DNA of 64,000 bases from Campylobacter hominis ATCC BAA-381 (GTDB lineage Bacteria; Campylobacterota; Campylobacteria; Campylobacterales; Campylobacteraceae), in contig NC_009714.1 of the NCBI RefSeq assembly GCF_000017585.1, forward strand, positions 1,272,663 to 1,336,662, in the 5' to 3' direction. Below the pieces are notes generated by a model that saw nothing but the letters and a program-made list of their open reading frames with translations, did no database searches and was not told the DNA's origin. The stretch's first letter is position 1. Every line of letters starts with the position of its first letter. Shown in pieces: positions 1 through 8,808 of this stretch. Both the position numbers and the translations under genes were made by a program.

Positions 1-1
1 G

Positions 2-55
2 CCAAAAATAAAAGAAAATATAGACGAATATTTTTTAGGAATATACAAACAATGA
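2..55 (+). CDS. C-terminal end of an unidentified upstream gene
   Basis: An open frame enters from the left edge and reads PKIKENIDEYFLGIYKQ before TGA at 53-55. The stop overlaps the ATG of the next gene in the ATGA pattern typical of operons in this window. Too little is present to identify the product. Confidence 0.5.
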   Translation, partial: PKIKENIDEYFLGIYKQ

Positions 56-444
56 GAAAATTAACAATTTTTATTTTTGTTTTAACATTTTTCAGCGGCT
101 GCTTTTTTGATTTTTCAAACGATATAAGCTCAATAGATTCGGCAAATAACATAAAAGCGGAAATTATAAATTATAAAAGAAATTCAAAAATTAGTTACAA
201 CTATATTTTTAATGATATTTCAAGCGGTAAAATTTATCAAGCACATTCAAACAGATATTATTTTAACAGTGGCGATAGAGTATATATTACAATTAGAAAC
301 GGGCAAATTTTAAATATGATTTTAATCTCGCGCAAAATTTCGCCTTTACAAAAACAAAGTTTTAAAAGCGAAAAAATCATAAGAAAAAGTTTGCATAAGA
401 ATAATCAAATTTCAGTTCCACAAAGTGAAAATATCTCATTTTAG
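52..444 (+). CDS. small predicted lipoprotein, function unknown
   Basis: A 130-residue protein with a lipoprotein signal peptide: MRK, a hydrophobic stretch and a lipobox-like TFFSGC, so Cys17 would be the lipidated residue. The mature part is basic, with many Lys, Asn and Ser, and I recognise no domain. An extracytoplasmic, membrane-anchored location is inferred from the signal alone. The ATG overlaps the preceding stop by 4 bp, so it is probably translationally coupled to the upstream gene. rho follows 93 bp downstream. Confidence 0.75.
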   Translation: MRKLTIFIFVLTFFSGCFFDFSNDISSIDSANNIKAEIINYKRNSKISYNYIFNDISSGKIYQAHSNRYYFNSGDRVYITIRNGQILNMILISRKISPLQKQSFKSEKIIRKSLHKNNQISVPQSENISF

Positions 445-537
445 AGGAATTTTAAGCTTTAAAAAAGCAAAATTTTAATAAAATCAAATTTTTAAACTTC
501 AAGACTAACTTTCTTTTTTTAAATTTTAAGAGGTAAA

Positions 538-1833
538 ATGGAAACAAAAAAACAACATACAAGAACGCATATACCGGTAGATGGTTATAAAATTGAAGAA
601 CTTCGTATCCTTGATTTAGATGATTTAATTACAATCGCAACAAGTGTCGGCATCGAAAATCCGCGTGAATTTCGCCGCCAAGAATTAGTATTTGAAATTT
701 TAAGAGCGCAAACTAAACAAGGCGGTTTTATACTTTTTACAGGAATTTTGGAAATATCACAGGAAGGTTACGGTTTTTTAAGAGGAATAGATTCGAATTT
801 CAGCGATAGTATAAATGATGCTTATGTAAGTCTATCTCAAATAAGAAAATTTGCACTTCGCGTAGGAGATATAGTAACAGGACAAGTACGTGAACCAAAG
901 GATCAAGAAAAATATTACGCGCTTTTAAAAATTGAAGCTATAAATTACAAATCAATAGCAGAATCACGTGAACGACCATTATTTGATAATTTAACACCTA
1001 TTTTCCCAATCCAAAAATTAAAACTTGAGTACGAATCAACAAAATTAACAGGTAGAGTTTTGGATCTTTTTACTCCTATCGGCAAAGGTCAAAGAGGTCT
1101 AATCGTGGCTCCTCCAAGAAGCGGAAAAACTGAAATAATGAAAGAACTTGCTCACGGTATTGCACAAAATCATCCTGAAGTGCAACTTTTAGTACTTTTA
1201 GTAGATGAGCGTCCGGAAGAAGTAACAGATATGGAACGCTCCGTAAAAGGCGAAGTTTTCAGCTCTACTTTTGATCAACCGGCATTTAATCATGTAAGAG
1301 TTGCGGAATTGGTAATAGAAAAGGCAAAACGTTCAGTTGAAATGGGTAAAGATGTAATAATTTTACTAGATAGCATTACACGGCTTGCACGCGCCTACAA
1401 TGCTGTAACTCCAAGCAGCGGAAAAGTTTTAAGCGGTGGAGTTGATGCGAATGCTCTTCACAAACCGAAAAGATTTTTCGGAGCCGCCAGAAATATAGAA
1501 AACGGTGGAAGTCTAACGATAGTAGCTACAGCGCTGATAGATACCGGCTCTCGCATGGATGATGTGATTTTTGAAGAATTTAAAGGCACCGGAAATAGCG
1601 AAATAGTACTTGATAGAAGTATTTCGGATCGTCGCATTTATCCGGCTGTAAATATATTAAAATCCGGAACCAGAAAAGAAGAACTTTTGCAAAATCCTCT
1701 TGATTTGCAAAAAATTTGGGCTATAAGATCGGTAATTTCAACTATGGACGATATAGAAGCTTTGAAATTTTTATATTCAAAGATGTTAAAGACAAAAGAT
1801 AACAAAGAACTTTTAGCTGTAATCAACGACTAA
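538..1833 (+). CDS. rho: transcription termination factor Rho
   Basis: A 431-residue hexameric RNA-dependent ATPase that ends transcription at Rho-dependent sites. The N-terminal helical domain (about 1-60) is followed by the cold-shock-like RNA-binding fold with GYGFLRG at about 77-83. The ATPase core has the Walker A motif APPRSGKTE at 191-199, the Walker B region [17 protein letters not shown], and the Q/R-loop sequence [21 protein letters not shown] split around the central pore. Length is close to the family norm. The ATG follows a good ribosome site (AAGAGG, about 6 nt upstream). It stands alone as a transcription unit, closed by the hairpin at 1912-1942. Confidence 0.98.
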   Translation: METKKQHTRTHIPVDGYKIEELRILDLDDLITIATSVGIENPREFRRQELVFEILRAQTKQGGFILFTGILEISQEGYGFLRGIDSNFSDSINDAYVSLSQIRKFALRVGDIVTGQVREPKDQEKYYALLKIEAINYKSIAESRERPLFDNLTPIFPIQKLKLEYESTKLTGRVLDLFTPIGKGQRGLIVAPPRSGKTEIMKELAHGIAQNHPEVQLLVLLVDERPEEVTDMERSVKGEVFSSTFDQPAFNHVRVAELVIEKAKRSVEMGKDVIILLDSITRLARAYNAVTPSSGKVLSGGVDANALHKPKRFFGAARNIENGGSLTIVATALIDTGSRMDDVIFEEFKGTGNSEIVLDRSISDRRIYPAVNILKSGTRKEELLQNPLDLQKIWAIRSVISTMDDIEALKFLYSKMLKTKDNKELLAVIND

Positions 1834-1911
1834 AAAAATTAAAACAATAATTTTTAAAATTTTTAACCGTTTTTTTTAAATAACAAATTTTAATAGAATT
1901 TAAATAGTATT

Positions 1912-1942
1912 ATAAGGCGCAGTTTTAAATTCAGCGCCTTAT
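1912..1942. terminator. bidirectional terminator between rho and the binding-protein gene
   Basis: A perfect 9-bp stem (ATAAGGCGC / GCGCCTTAT) with a 13-nt loop lies between two convergent genes, 79 bp after rho and just past the end of the minus-strand gene. The plus-strand side is followed by TCTT and AT-rich sequence. The position suggests it serves both genes. Confidence 0.7.
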
Positions 1943-1958
1943 TCTTAAAAATAATTTT

Positions 1959-2738
1959 TTATTTCAAACCGTATTTTGCTAGCATTGAATCTATTTTACC
2001 GCTTTGTTTAAGATTATCTATTGCGCTGTTTATTTTGTTTAATAAATCAGACCTTGTTCCTTTTTTAACAATCATACCTTGTTGCATAGCAGAAGCCGTA
2101 TCTATATAAAAAATTTCAAGTTTAGAGTCCATTCCAAAACTTTTAAGTGTATCCATAGCCATTTTATCGCTTGAAGAGGCAAAATCATATCCGTTTCCAA
2201 GAACAGCAGGAGCATTTATCGATTCGATTATACAAGCATCTATCCTGCCTGTTTTAACTGAAATCAACAAATTTGCCAAACTTGCATTTATAATAACTTT
2301 TGCATCAGGTATGCTTCTGGCAACTTTCTCTTGCTTACTGCCGGCAGTTAGCACGCCTATTTTTTTACCTTTTAAATCACTTGGACCGACTAAATTTTTA
2401 TTTGTCGCTTCTGTGACATAAATATCGGCAGTGCGATTATAAGGTATAGAAAAATCAAACCTTTCCTGTCTTTCCGGAGTAATATCTATAGCACCGCAGC
2501 CTACGTCAATATGACCGCTTTCAACTTCATTAAAAATATCATCAAAAATCATCGGTACAAATTCAATTGTAATACCTGTTTGCGATGCAATTTCTTTTAG
2601 TAAATCGACTTCAAATCCCGCCATTACACCATTATTCAAATAACTAAACGGCGGATACTCTTTATCCATACCTACTTTCACGGTTTCGGCAAACAAACTA
2701 ACACACAAAAGTGCAAATGCCAAAAATAGTTTTTTCAT
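1959..2738 (-). CDS. amino-acid ABC transporter, periplasmic substrate-binding protein
   Basis: A Bacterial solute-binding protein family 3 (cystine/His/Glu-type) protein of about 259 residues. It has a Sec signal peptide (MKKLFLAFALLCVSLFAE), the typical opening KVGMDKEYPPFSY, the domain signature IDVGCGAIDITPERQERFDFSIPY, and a C-terminal end SGKIDSMLAKYGLK. There is no lipobox, so it should be a free periplasmic protein. Two ATGs are adjacent; the second (2738) is 5 nt from AAGGAG and is preferred. No permease or ATPase gene is adjacent, so the transporter must be encoded elsewhere. The exact amino acid cannot be told from sequence. Confidence 0.92.
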   Translation of the reverse strand: MKKLFLAFALLCVSLFAETVKVGMDKEYPPFSYLNNGVMAGFEVDLLKEIASQTGITIEFVPMIFDDIFNEVESGHIDVGCGAIDITPERQERFDFSIPYNRTADIYVTEATNKNLVGPSDLKGKKIGVLTAGSKQEKVARSIPDAKVIINASLANLLISVKTGRIDACIIESINAPAVLGNGYDFASSSDKMAMDTLKSFGMDSKLEIFYIDTASAMQQGMIVKKGTRSDLLNKINSAIDNLKQSGKIDSMLAKYGLK

Positions 2739-2861
2739 CATATCTCCTTTAAGAATAATGTTTTATGGAATTATACAATATTAGCCCGATAAATACAATT
2801 TTATTAAAATTAAAAAATTTTAGTGTCTTATACTTTAACTAACTTTTCAATTTATAAATAG

Positions 2862-2867
2862 TATAAT
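2862..2867 (+). promoter_or_regulatory. probable -10 box of ccoG
   Basis: TATAAT, 36 bp upstream of the ccoG ATG, in an AT-rich stretch without a clear -35 element. Weak or absent -35 boxes are usual in Campylobacter housekeeping promoters. Confidence 0.45.
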
Positions 2868-2903
2868 TGAAATTATCATTTAAATTTCACACTAGGGGTA
2901 TTT

Positions 2904-4271
2904 ATGAGTAACTACACCAAAAAAAGATATGCTTTTTTCACTTTTATGAGTGTTTTTATATTTATTATTCCGTGGATTAGAATCAACGGAAACCATCTAT
3001 TTTTGCTCAGTTTTGACAAAAAAGAATTAAATTTATTTTTTACTTCTTTTTCTACGCAAGAGCTTTATTTGATGCCGTTTGTTTTAATTTTTTTCTTTTT
3101 ACTTATATTCTTTGTTACAACTCTAGGTGGAAGAATTTGGTGCGGTTGGGCGTGTCCACAAACTATTTTCCGCGTGGTTTATAGAGATCTTATACAAACC
3201 AAAATTTTCAGAATTCGCCAAAGTACCGCAAATAAACAAAAAAAGCCGCAACACGGTATAAAAAATCTATTTGCGATTATATTTTTTGCAATTTTAGTCC
3301 TGATAGGCACTTCAAATTTACTTTGGTTTTTTGTACCGCCTGAGGATTTTTTCGTATATTTGCAAAACCCGGCTGAACACAAACTTTTATTTGGTATTGT
3401 AATTGGATTTGCTGCATTTTTTATATTTGATACTGTATATTTGGGTGAAAAATTTTGTATATATGTTTGCCCTTATGCAAGAATTCAAAGCGTAATGTTC
3501 GATAATGATACCGTCCAAGTTATTTATGACGAAAAACGCGGTGGCAAAATTTACGATCCGGCTACAAAAGTAATGATTGCAAATAAACCTGAAAACGGCG
3601 AATGTATAGGTTGCGAAGCCTGTGTTCGCATATGTCCTACACACATTGATATCAGAAAAGGTATGCAACTTGAATGTATAAACTGCTTGGAATGTAGCGA
3701 TGCCTGCTCGAAAGTAATGGGAAAACTCGGCAAAAAATCTTTAATCAATTGGACCAGTGAAAATGCGATAACAAGCGGAAACAAAATCAACTTTTTTAGA
3801 TTTAGAACGATAGGCTATATAGTTGTTTTATCCGTCGTGCTTGGACTTTTACTATTTATAAGTACGAAAAAAGAGCATATGCTTTTAAATATAAACCGCA
3901 CAACAGAGCTTTACAATATAAATTTTGATAACGGAAACCCTATAATTGCAAATGATTATACTTTTATGTTTGAAAATACGGATAGAAAAGATCATAAATA
4001 CTATTTCGAAATCGATAATCCGGATATAAAAATCGTAAGACCGGCTAAAGAAGTAAAATTTAAAGCCGGAACAAAAAGAAAGATTATCGTGAGATTAGTG
4101 GCTACAAAGCAACTGGTAAACGATGAGCGAAAAGATACTATCATACCGATTGTTATAAAAGCTTTTGCGGTTGATGATAAAGAAAATATCAATATCGAAC
4201 GAAAAACAATTTTTGCTTATCCTAAAAATACCGTCATTGAAGAAGCTAAGAAAAAAGATAACGGATTTTAG
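2904..4271 (+). CDS. ccoG: cbb3 oxidase assembly protein CcoG (FixG/RdxA family)
   Basis: A 455-residue polyferredoxin membrane protein. CcoG is known to act in reducing and delivering copper for the CuB site of cbb3-type cytochrome oxidase. Visible features are several membrane segments in the first 190 residues, the motif GRIWCGWACPQT, a second FCIYVCPYARIQ, and a dicluster ferredoxin part with CIGCEACVRICP and CINCLECSDAC. A further membrane segment follows, then a C-terminal Ig-like FixG domain. Elsewhere ccoG often sits in ccoGHIS behind ccoNOQP; here it is a single gene about 52 kb from ccoNOQP. ATG preceded by AGGGG. Confidence 0.95.
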   Translation: MSNYTKKRYAFFTFMSVFIFIIPWIRINGNHLFLLSFDKKELNLFFTSFSTQELYLMPFVLIFFFLLIFFVTTLGGRIWCGWACPQTIFRVVYRDLIQTKIFRIRQSTANKQKKPQHGIKNLFAIIFFAILVLIGTSNLLWFFVPPEDFFVYLQNPAEHKLLFGIVIGFAAFFIFDTVYLGEKFCIYVCPYARIQSVMFDNDTVQVIYDEKRGGKIYDPATKVMIANKPENGECIGCEACVRICPTHIDIRKGMQLECINCLECSDACSKVMGKLGKKSLINWTSENAITSGNKINFFRFRTIGYIVVLSVVLGLLLFISTKKEHMLLNINRTTELYNINFDNGNPIIANDYTFMFENTDRKDHKYYFEIDNPDIKIVRPAKEVKFKAGTKRKIIVRLVATKQLVNDERKDTIIPIVIKAFAVDDKENINIERKTIFAYPKNTVIEEAKKKDNGF

Positions 4272-4281
4272 TAATTCAAAA

Positions 4282-4312
4282 ATGAAAGCCGGATATAAAT
4301 TTCGGCTTTCAT
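4282..4312 (+). terminator. Rho-independent terminator of ccoG
   Basis: A perfect 10-bp stem (ATGAAAGCCG / CGGCTTTCAT) with an 11-nt loop starts 10 bp after the ccoG stop and is followed by AT-rich sequence. Confidence 0.75.
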
Positions 4313-4506
4313 AAAAATTTATTTTAATACAATTAAAATTTTATAATTTCAAAAAAAATAATTCATCTAATTCTAAAATATTTTTAATTTTCACATTTTA
4401 AAATTTTATCTGTTAAAATAGCTTTAATGTTAAAAATTTTTAAATTACCGCAATAAAATTATTTGATTAATTTTTTATAATTTTAATCATAAAATCATCT
4501 AAAAAT

Positions 4507-5103
4507 CTAATATCCTAAATTTTCATCAACTAAAATAATCAAAATTCTATTGTCTGCGTCACTTTCAATGATACTGTATTTTCTTGCTATAGTTTTGGTT
4601 GTATATTTTCCTGTTTTTCCGAAACTTTCAGCTTTTTTATTTAGACGCTCGATATTTTTCGGTATCGCAACTTCGTTTAATCGTTTAATCGCTTCGTCCA
4701 AGTTTTTAACGATTTTATTTTTACCTGCTATTATTACGACTTTTTTCGGTCCGTAATTTAACGCTGCCACGCGATTTCCGCTGCCGTCCACATTTACCAA
4801 AAAACCATCAAGCGTAACAGCATTTGTGCTGCAAAAATAAATATCCGCCAAAAGTCCATTTCTACGGCAATTTACATTTTCATCCATAGAAATTCCTTTT
4901 TCATATTGATTGCAGACATTCACGTCTTTTAAGCTCACGACATAATCCAAAAGCCCGATTTCTCGCACACTTTCGGATCCGCCAAGTCCGATTTTATCAC
5001 CGCTTTTTATTAAGCTTTTTACTATTTTTAAAGCTTCATCAGCATTTGCGGCGCAAACCACTTCAAACCCGTTATTTTTTAAATTCCTGATTAAATCGCT
5101 CAT
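4507..5103 (-). CDS. LUD-domain protein (LutC/YkgG-like)
   Basis: A protein of about 198 residues of the LUD (lactate utilisation) domain family. Supporting features are the glycine-rich loop GDKIGLGGSESVREIGLLDY, the block LLADIYFCSTNAVTLDGFLVNVDGSGNRV, and the end-of-domain segment GPKKVVIIAGKNKIV. The C-terminal RLNKKAESFGKTGKY replaces what in many relatives is a cysteine-rich tail. Family members act in lactate oxidation as LutABC, but no lutA or lutB is adjacent, so the function of this lone copy is open. The ATG at 5103 has AAGG seven nt upstream; a GTG two codons earlier is also possible. Its upstream region is divergent to the autotransporter gene. Confidence 0.8.
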   Translation of the reverse strand: MSDLIRNLKNNGFEVVCAANADEALKIVKSLIKSGDKIGLGGSESVREIGLLDYVVSLKDVNVCNQYEKGISMDENVNCRRNGLLADIYFCSTNAVTLDGFLVNVDGSGNRVAALNYGPKKVVIIAGKNKIVKNLDEAIKRLNEVAIPKNIERLNKKAESFGKTGKYTTKTIARKYSIIESDADNRILIILVDENLGY

Positions 5104-5294
5104 TTTCACACCTTTTTTATATTAAAACCATTCGTTTGAAATTAATAATCAAAATTTGCCAAAAAAATTCCGTTTGGCAAAAATTATAATATAGCAAAAC
5201 AAATATTTTTCAATTTATTAAGAATTCAGTATGTTTTTTATTAAAATATTTTAACTTTTTTCATAAATTTTATTTTATCTCATAAAAACTTAGT

Positions 5295-5320
5295 TTGATT
5301 TAATAGTATTGCTATATAAT
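5295..5320 (+). promoter_or_regulatory. probable promoter of the autotransporter gene
   Basis: TATAAT at 5315-5320 is preceded by TTGATT at 5295-5300. The gap is 14 bp, so the -35 assignment is doubtful. The ATG lies 38 bp downstream and is served by AAAGGAAA. Confidence 0.45.
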
Positions 5321-5358
5321 TATAAAATTAAAATAAAATTCATTTCAAAGGAAATTTT

Positions 5359-7770
5359 ATGGAACAATTTATTTCTTTCGCAAACAAGAGAGAAACTAAA
5401 TTTCAAAGTCGTTTTGTAATTGGTTCTTCAATAGTTTTAGCGCTTCTTTGCAGCTCATTAAATGCAATAGAAGCTGATTTCACCACGGATTATACTTTAA
5501 ATTTAAGCGGTAGCTCTTTAGACGGCGATACTATTAAAGTAGGAACTCCTTCAAGTAAAAAATCATTTGAGCTTGATAAGATAACCGAAGCAAACGGGGT
5601 AGCGTATATGGCGGGTGCAAGTAAAAACAATGATATAACAGACTATACTTTAAATGCAAATATAAACAGTGTTGTTTATTTACAAGATACCGTCGTATCT
5701 TTAATAGGCGCTTTTTCCGAAAATGGAAATGTTTTTAAAAACAAAATAAATGTTACACAAACTCCTAAAACATATAAAAGATATCTTGATGTTTATGGCG
5801 GATATACTATGAGGGCAAACAAATCAGCCAACAAAAATATAGTAACAATTTTAAATTCCAATATAACAGGTGGAGTTCTTGGCGGATACTCAAAATTAGG
5901 TAGCGCAAATCTAAACAAAGTTATTATAAAAGCTTCATCAGTAGATAGAGATGTCGCAGGTGGAAATTCATCAATAGGCAACAGCAATTCAAATGAAGTC
6001 TATATAGAGCAAGGAACGGCAGTAGCCGGTGATGTATTTGGTGGAGGTCAGTATTACAATAAAGTTTTTATAAAATCGTCCTCAATAAACGGTGAAGTCT
6101 ATGGTGGAGAAGTAGACAATGGTGACACTACAAAAAACAGTGTAACAATAAATTCATCAAACATAGTAAATAATATTTATGGCGGATATTCAAACAATGG
6201 CAATGCTTTTTTAAATACAGTAACAGTTGCATCATCAAATATAAATAGTATTGTAGGCGGAGCAAGTGAAAATGGTAATGCTATTAATAATACAGTAAAT
6301 ATCTCTCACACAGGCGGCAGAAATAAAACAAAACTTGGTAAATATTTTTTAGTTAAAGGCAAAATTTACGGTGGAAATTCCGATAAAGGAAAAATTTCAG
6401 GCAATACCTTAAACGTAAAAGGCAAAGATCTCATAGCCGGAAATATTGCAAATTTTGAAAATGCAAATTTCTATTTACCGAAAGATATAACGACAAATGA
6501 TATTGTGCTTCAATTAACAAACGATGAAGATACTGTCTTAAACAATGTAAAAGTTATACCGAATGAAGAAGATGGCAAAGTAGTGATTAAAAACTTTCTT
6601 CCGAATAATAAAATTTATATCATTAAAAAAGCTCACATTGATAGTGAACTAAAAGCTACGGATAATGCAGAAGGAAAACTTATCATAAACGGTACGCAAG
6701 AGCTTACAAAAAACAAATACATTTCAGAATTAGGAGCAAGTGCGACTTATGATTTGAAATTACAAAATGACGGCAGCAATTTATTATTATTATCAGCAGA
6801 AGGAACAGTTGAACCAAGCAATCCAGGAACAGTTGAACCAAGTAATCCAGGCAAACCTATTGTGCCGAATATAAATGCAAAGATTAATCACGCTTTAATC
6901 CCAAATCTTGCTTCAACGGCAGTTGTAAATAAATCTGATAACGACATTATTAAAAATATCTCAAATATAAATGCCATAATAGATAATAATGTCAGCACAA
7001 ATACCGACAATCTTATAAGTTTCGCTTATATAGAAGGCTATAAGAGCAATATTGATAAAAACGATATTGATATAGACGGAGTAAATGTTACAGCAGGAGT
7101 TGCAAGCAGAAGTGATAATATCTTAGGCGGAGTATTTTTAGAGTATGCTTACGGCGATTATGACGGAAAAGCAAATTCATATAAAAGTGACGGAGATATA
7201 AATGCTTATGCTTTAGGAGCGCTTGCAAGATTTGATTTACCTTACAATTTATTTATAGATTCTTATGCAAAGATAGGAAGATTAAATAATGATTACACAT
7301 TAAAAGGATATGATAATCTAAATGTAGATAAAGATTCGACATTTTATTCTCTCGGAGTATTTTTAGGTCATAATGCTTATTTCGACAGCTTTAATTTAGA
7401 AAATAGAATCGGTTATGCTTATGCGAATGTCAATGGATATGATATAAACATAAACGGTGAAACACTGAAATTAAAAGACATTACTTCTCAAAGAATTAAA
7501 TATAACGGCACTGCTTACTATCAAACAAATGAAAACACAAATGTTTATGCTACCGCTAAACTTGAATATGAGTTTGATAATGAAAGCGAACTTTACGCGC
7601 CTAATATCAATAAAAACATAAGCAGTAAAAATGACGGATTCAGTGCAGGTGGAGAAGTAGGAGCCATTTATGCCATAAATCCTTTATCTAACATCAGCTT
7701 CGGTCTTGGAGCAATGGGCGGTAAAGTAGATGAACTAAGCGCAAATCTTAAATTCGTGTATGAGTTTTAA
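5359..7770 (+). CDS. autotransporter with a Gly-Gly repeat passenger and C-terminal beta-barrel
   Basis: An 803-residue type Va secretion protein. The start is an unusually long, charged signal region (about 1-38, cleavage plausible after SSLNA). The passenger (about 40-330) repeats a 25-35-residue unit of the form GGYS..NGN..NTVTI.SSNI at least six times, which suggests a right-handed beta-helix. A Pro-rich linker carries two VEPSNPGT units. The last 270 or so residues alternate polar and hydrophobic strands and end in FVYEF, the C-terminal Phe expected of an outer-membrane barrel. It is a single gene with its own promoter and a strong terminator. The host ligand is unknown and no protease triad was found. 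Confidence 0.85.
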   Translation: MEQFISFANKRETKFQSRFVIGSSIVLALLCSSLNAIEADFTTDYTLNLSGSSLDGDTIKVGTPSSKKSFELDKITEANGVAYMAGASKNNDITDYTLNANINSVVYLQDTVVSLIGAFSENGNVFKNKINVTQTPKTYKRYLDVYGGYTMRANKSANKNIVTILNSNITGGVLGGYSKLGSANLNKVIIKASSVDRDVAGGNSSIGNSNSNEVYIEQGTAVAGDVFGGGQYYNKVFIKSSSINGEVYGGEVDNGDTTKNSVTINSSNIVNNIYGGYSNNGNAFLNTVTVASSNINSIVGGASENGNAINNTVNISHTGGRNKTKLGKYFLVKGKIYGGNSDKGKISGNTLNVKGKDLIAGNIANFENANFYLPKDITTNDIVLQLTNDEDTVLNNVKVIPNEEDGKVVIKNFLPNNKIYIIKKAHIDSELKATDNAEGKLIINGTQELTKNKYISELGASATYDLKLQNDGSNLLLLSAEGTVEPSNPGTVEPSNPGKPIVPNINAKINHALIPNLASTAVVNKSDNDIIKNISNINAIIDNNVSTNTDNLISFAYIEGYKSNIDKNDIDIDGVNVTAGVASRSDNILGGVFLEYAYGDYDGKANSYKSDGDINAYALGALARFDLPYNLFIDSYAKIGRLNNDYTLKGYDNLNVDKDSTFYSLGVFLGHNAYFDSFNLENRIGYAYANVNGYDININGETLKLKDITSQRIKYNGTAYYQTNENTNVYATAKLEYEFDNESELYAPNINKNISSKNDGFSAGGEVGAIYAINPLSNISFGLGAMGGKVDELSANLKFVYEF
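6802..6849 (+). repeat. two tandem 24-bp units in the autotransporter linker
   Basis: Units 6802-6825 and 6826-6849 differ at one base. They encode GTVEPSNP twice, between passenger and barrel. The unit length is a multiple of three, so copy-number change would lengthen or shorten the linker without a frameshift. Confidence 0.85.
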
Positions 7771-7804
7771 AGAAAATTTAATCTCTACTAATATATTTTA
7801 ATCT

Positions 7805-7838
7805 GATTACCGGTCATAAATAATCATGACCGGTAATC
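7805..7838 (+). terminator. strong hairpin terminator of the autotransporter gene
   Basis: A perfect 13-bp stem (GATTACCGGTCAT / ATGACCGGTAATC) with an 8-nt loop, 34 bp after the stop. It is followed by C and A-rich sequence rather than a long T run, so it may rely on stem strength or also protect the 3' end. Confidence 0.7.
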
Positions 7839-8358
7839 CAAAAAACAGAATTTTTAAAATAATTTATATAATTAACAAAGCCGCTATATAAAATACAACA
7901 ATAAAAAATGACTTTAAAAACCGAACTGAAAAGAATACCAAAAACCGTTTTATCAATTTATTTTTATAAATTATCATAAATGAACATAAATATCTAAATT
8001 AAAATTTATTTGATTATTTTATTTGTTAATTTAAATTTGAAATTATTTTAACGGTTTTTTTCATTTTTAAATTCTTTTAAATGGAAGTTTTATTTTAAAA
8101 TTTTATTGGAATTCTTAAAATAAATTACAAATTTATATAAATTTCTAAATTTCAAGCATAAAGAAAATTTTTGCTTGAAAATCTATAACACTGATTATAA
8201 TACTATAAAATACTTTTATTATGCTCAAAATATTTATTTCAACTTGGAAATTTAAATTCTAAAACGGTAAAAAACTTATAAAATTTAATCTTTTAATTAT
8301 TTCATAAAGATTTTTAAGTTTTATGTTGAAATTTCAAAGCAATAAAAGTAAATTTAAT
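7839..8358. other. 520-bp AT-rich spacer without a gene
   Basis: Very AT-rich, with no frame longer than about 25 codons with a ribosome site. It contains a 9-bp inverted repeat TTTCAAGCA / TGCTTGAAA (8150-8158 and 8172-8180) and a TATAAT-like string near 8195. Nothing in it points to an RNA gene or a decayed gene that I can name. Confidence 0.5.
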
Positions 8359-8784
8359 TTATTTTCTAATTATTTTCATATTTGTTTTTGAAATTTTGAC
8401 GATTCTTGACGGTTTAGCTTCAAAAAATTTATCGTCTGCTATTACATCAGCCCTATTTTTGGCAAATTCCAAATCAAATCCCTTTTTATGGTCATTCGCA
8501 CTGCTTGAATAGCACCATTTAATCTCATCTAAAAATTTTGCATATTCACCGTTTTGCACGACGCGAAACGATTTTTTATTCGGATAAATTATTGTAGTTT
8601 TTTTTGTGCGGCGAGCAAAATTTTTAAATTTCGCAGGAACCCGCACAAAATCTTTTAATACACTGAATTTTGAAAGCGTAATCAAACAAGGCGTATTGAC
8701 AGGACGATTTTTAGCTTCGTTTATCTCTTTTAAATCCTTGCTTGCAAAGCCTGCTGTAGTATCCGTTTGAACTAAAATAATCAA
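8359..8784 (-). CDS. short Sua5/YciO/YrdC-like protein
   Basis: A 141-residue protein resembling the N-terminal part of the TsaC/Sua5 fold, which makes threonylcarbamoyl-adenylate for tRNA t6A37. Supporting segments are LVQTDTTAGFASKD near the start (family pattern: P.TDT.YGL) and the central SSANDHKKGFD, which corresponds to the family SAN..G segment. Full-length TsaC is about 180-210 residues, so this is a shortened, basic-rich variant and may not be the main enzyme. It lies 24 bp downstream of carB on the same strand, probably as the last gene of that operon; I recall the same adjacency in C. jejuni. Confidence 0.6.
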   Translation of the reverse strand: MIILVQTDTTAGFASKDLKEINEAKNRPVNTPCLITLSKFSVLKDFVRVPAKFKNFARRTKKTTIIYPNKKSFRVVQNGEYAKFLDEIKWCYSSSANDHKKGFDLEFAKNRADVIADDKFFEAKPSRIVKISKTNMKIIRK

Positions 8785-8808
8785 AATAAACCCTTGAATT
8801 TTGCCTGA

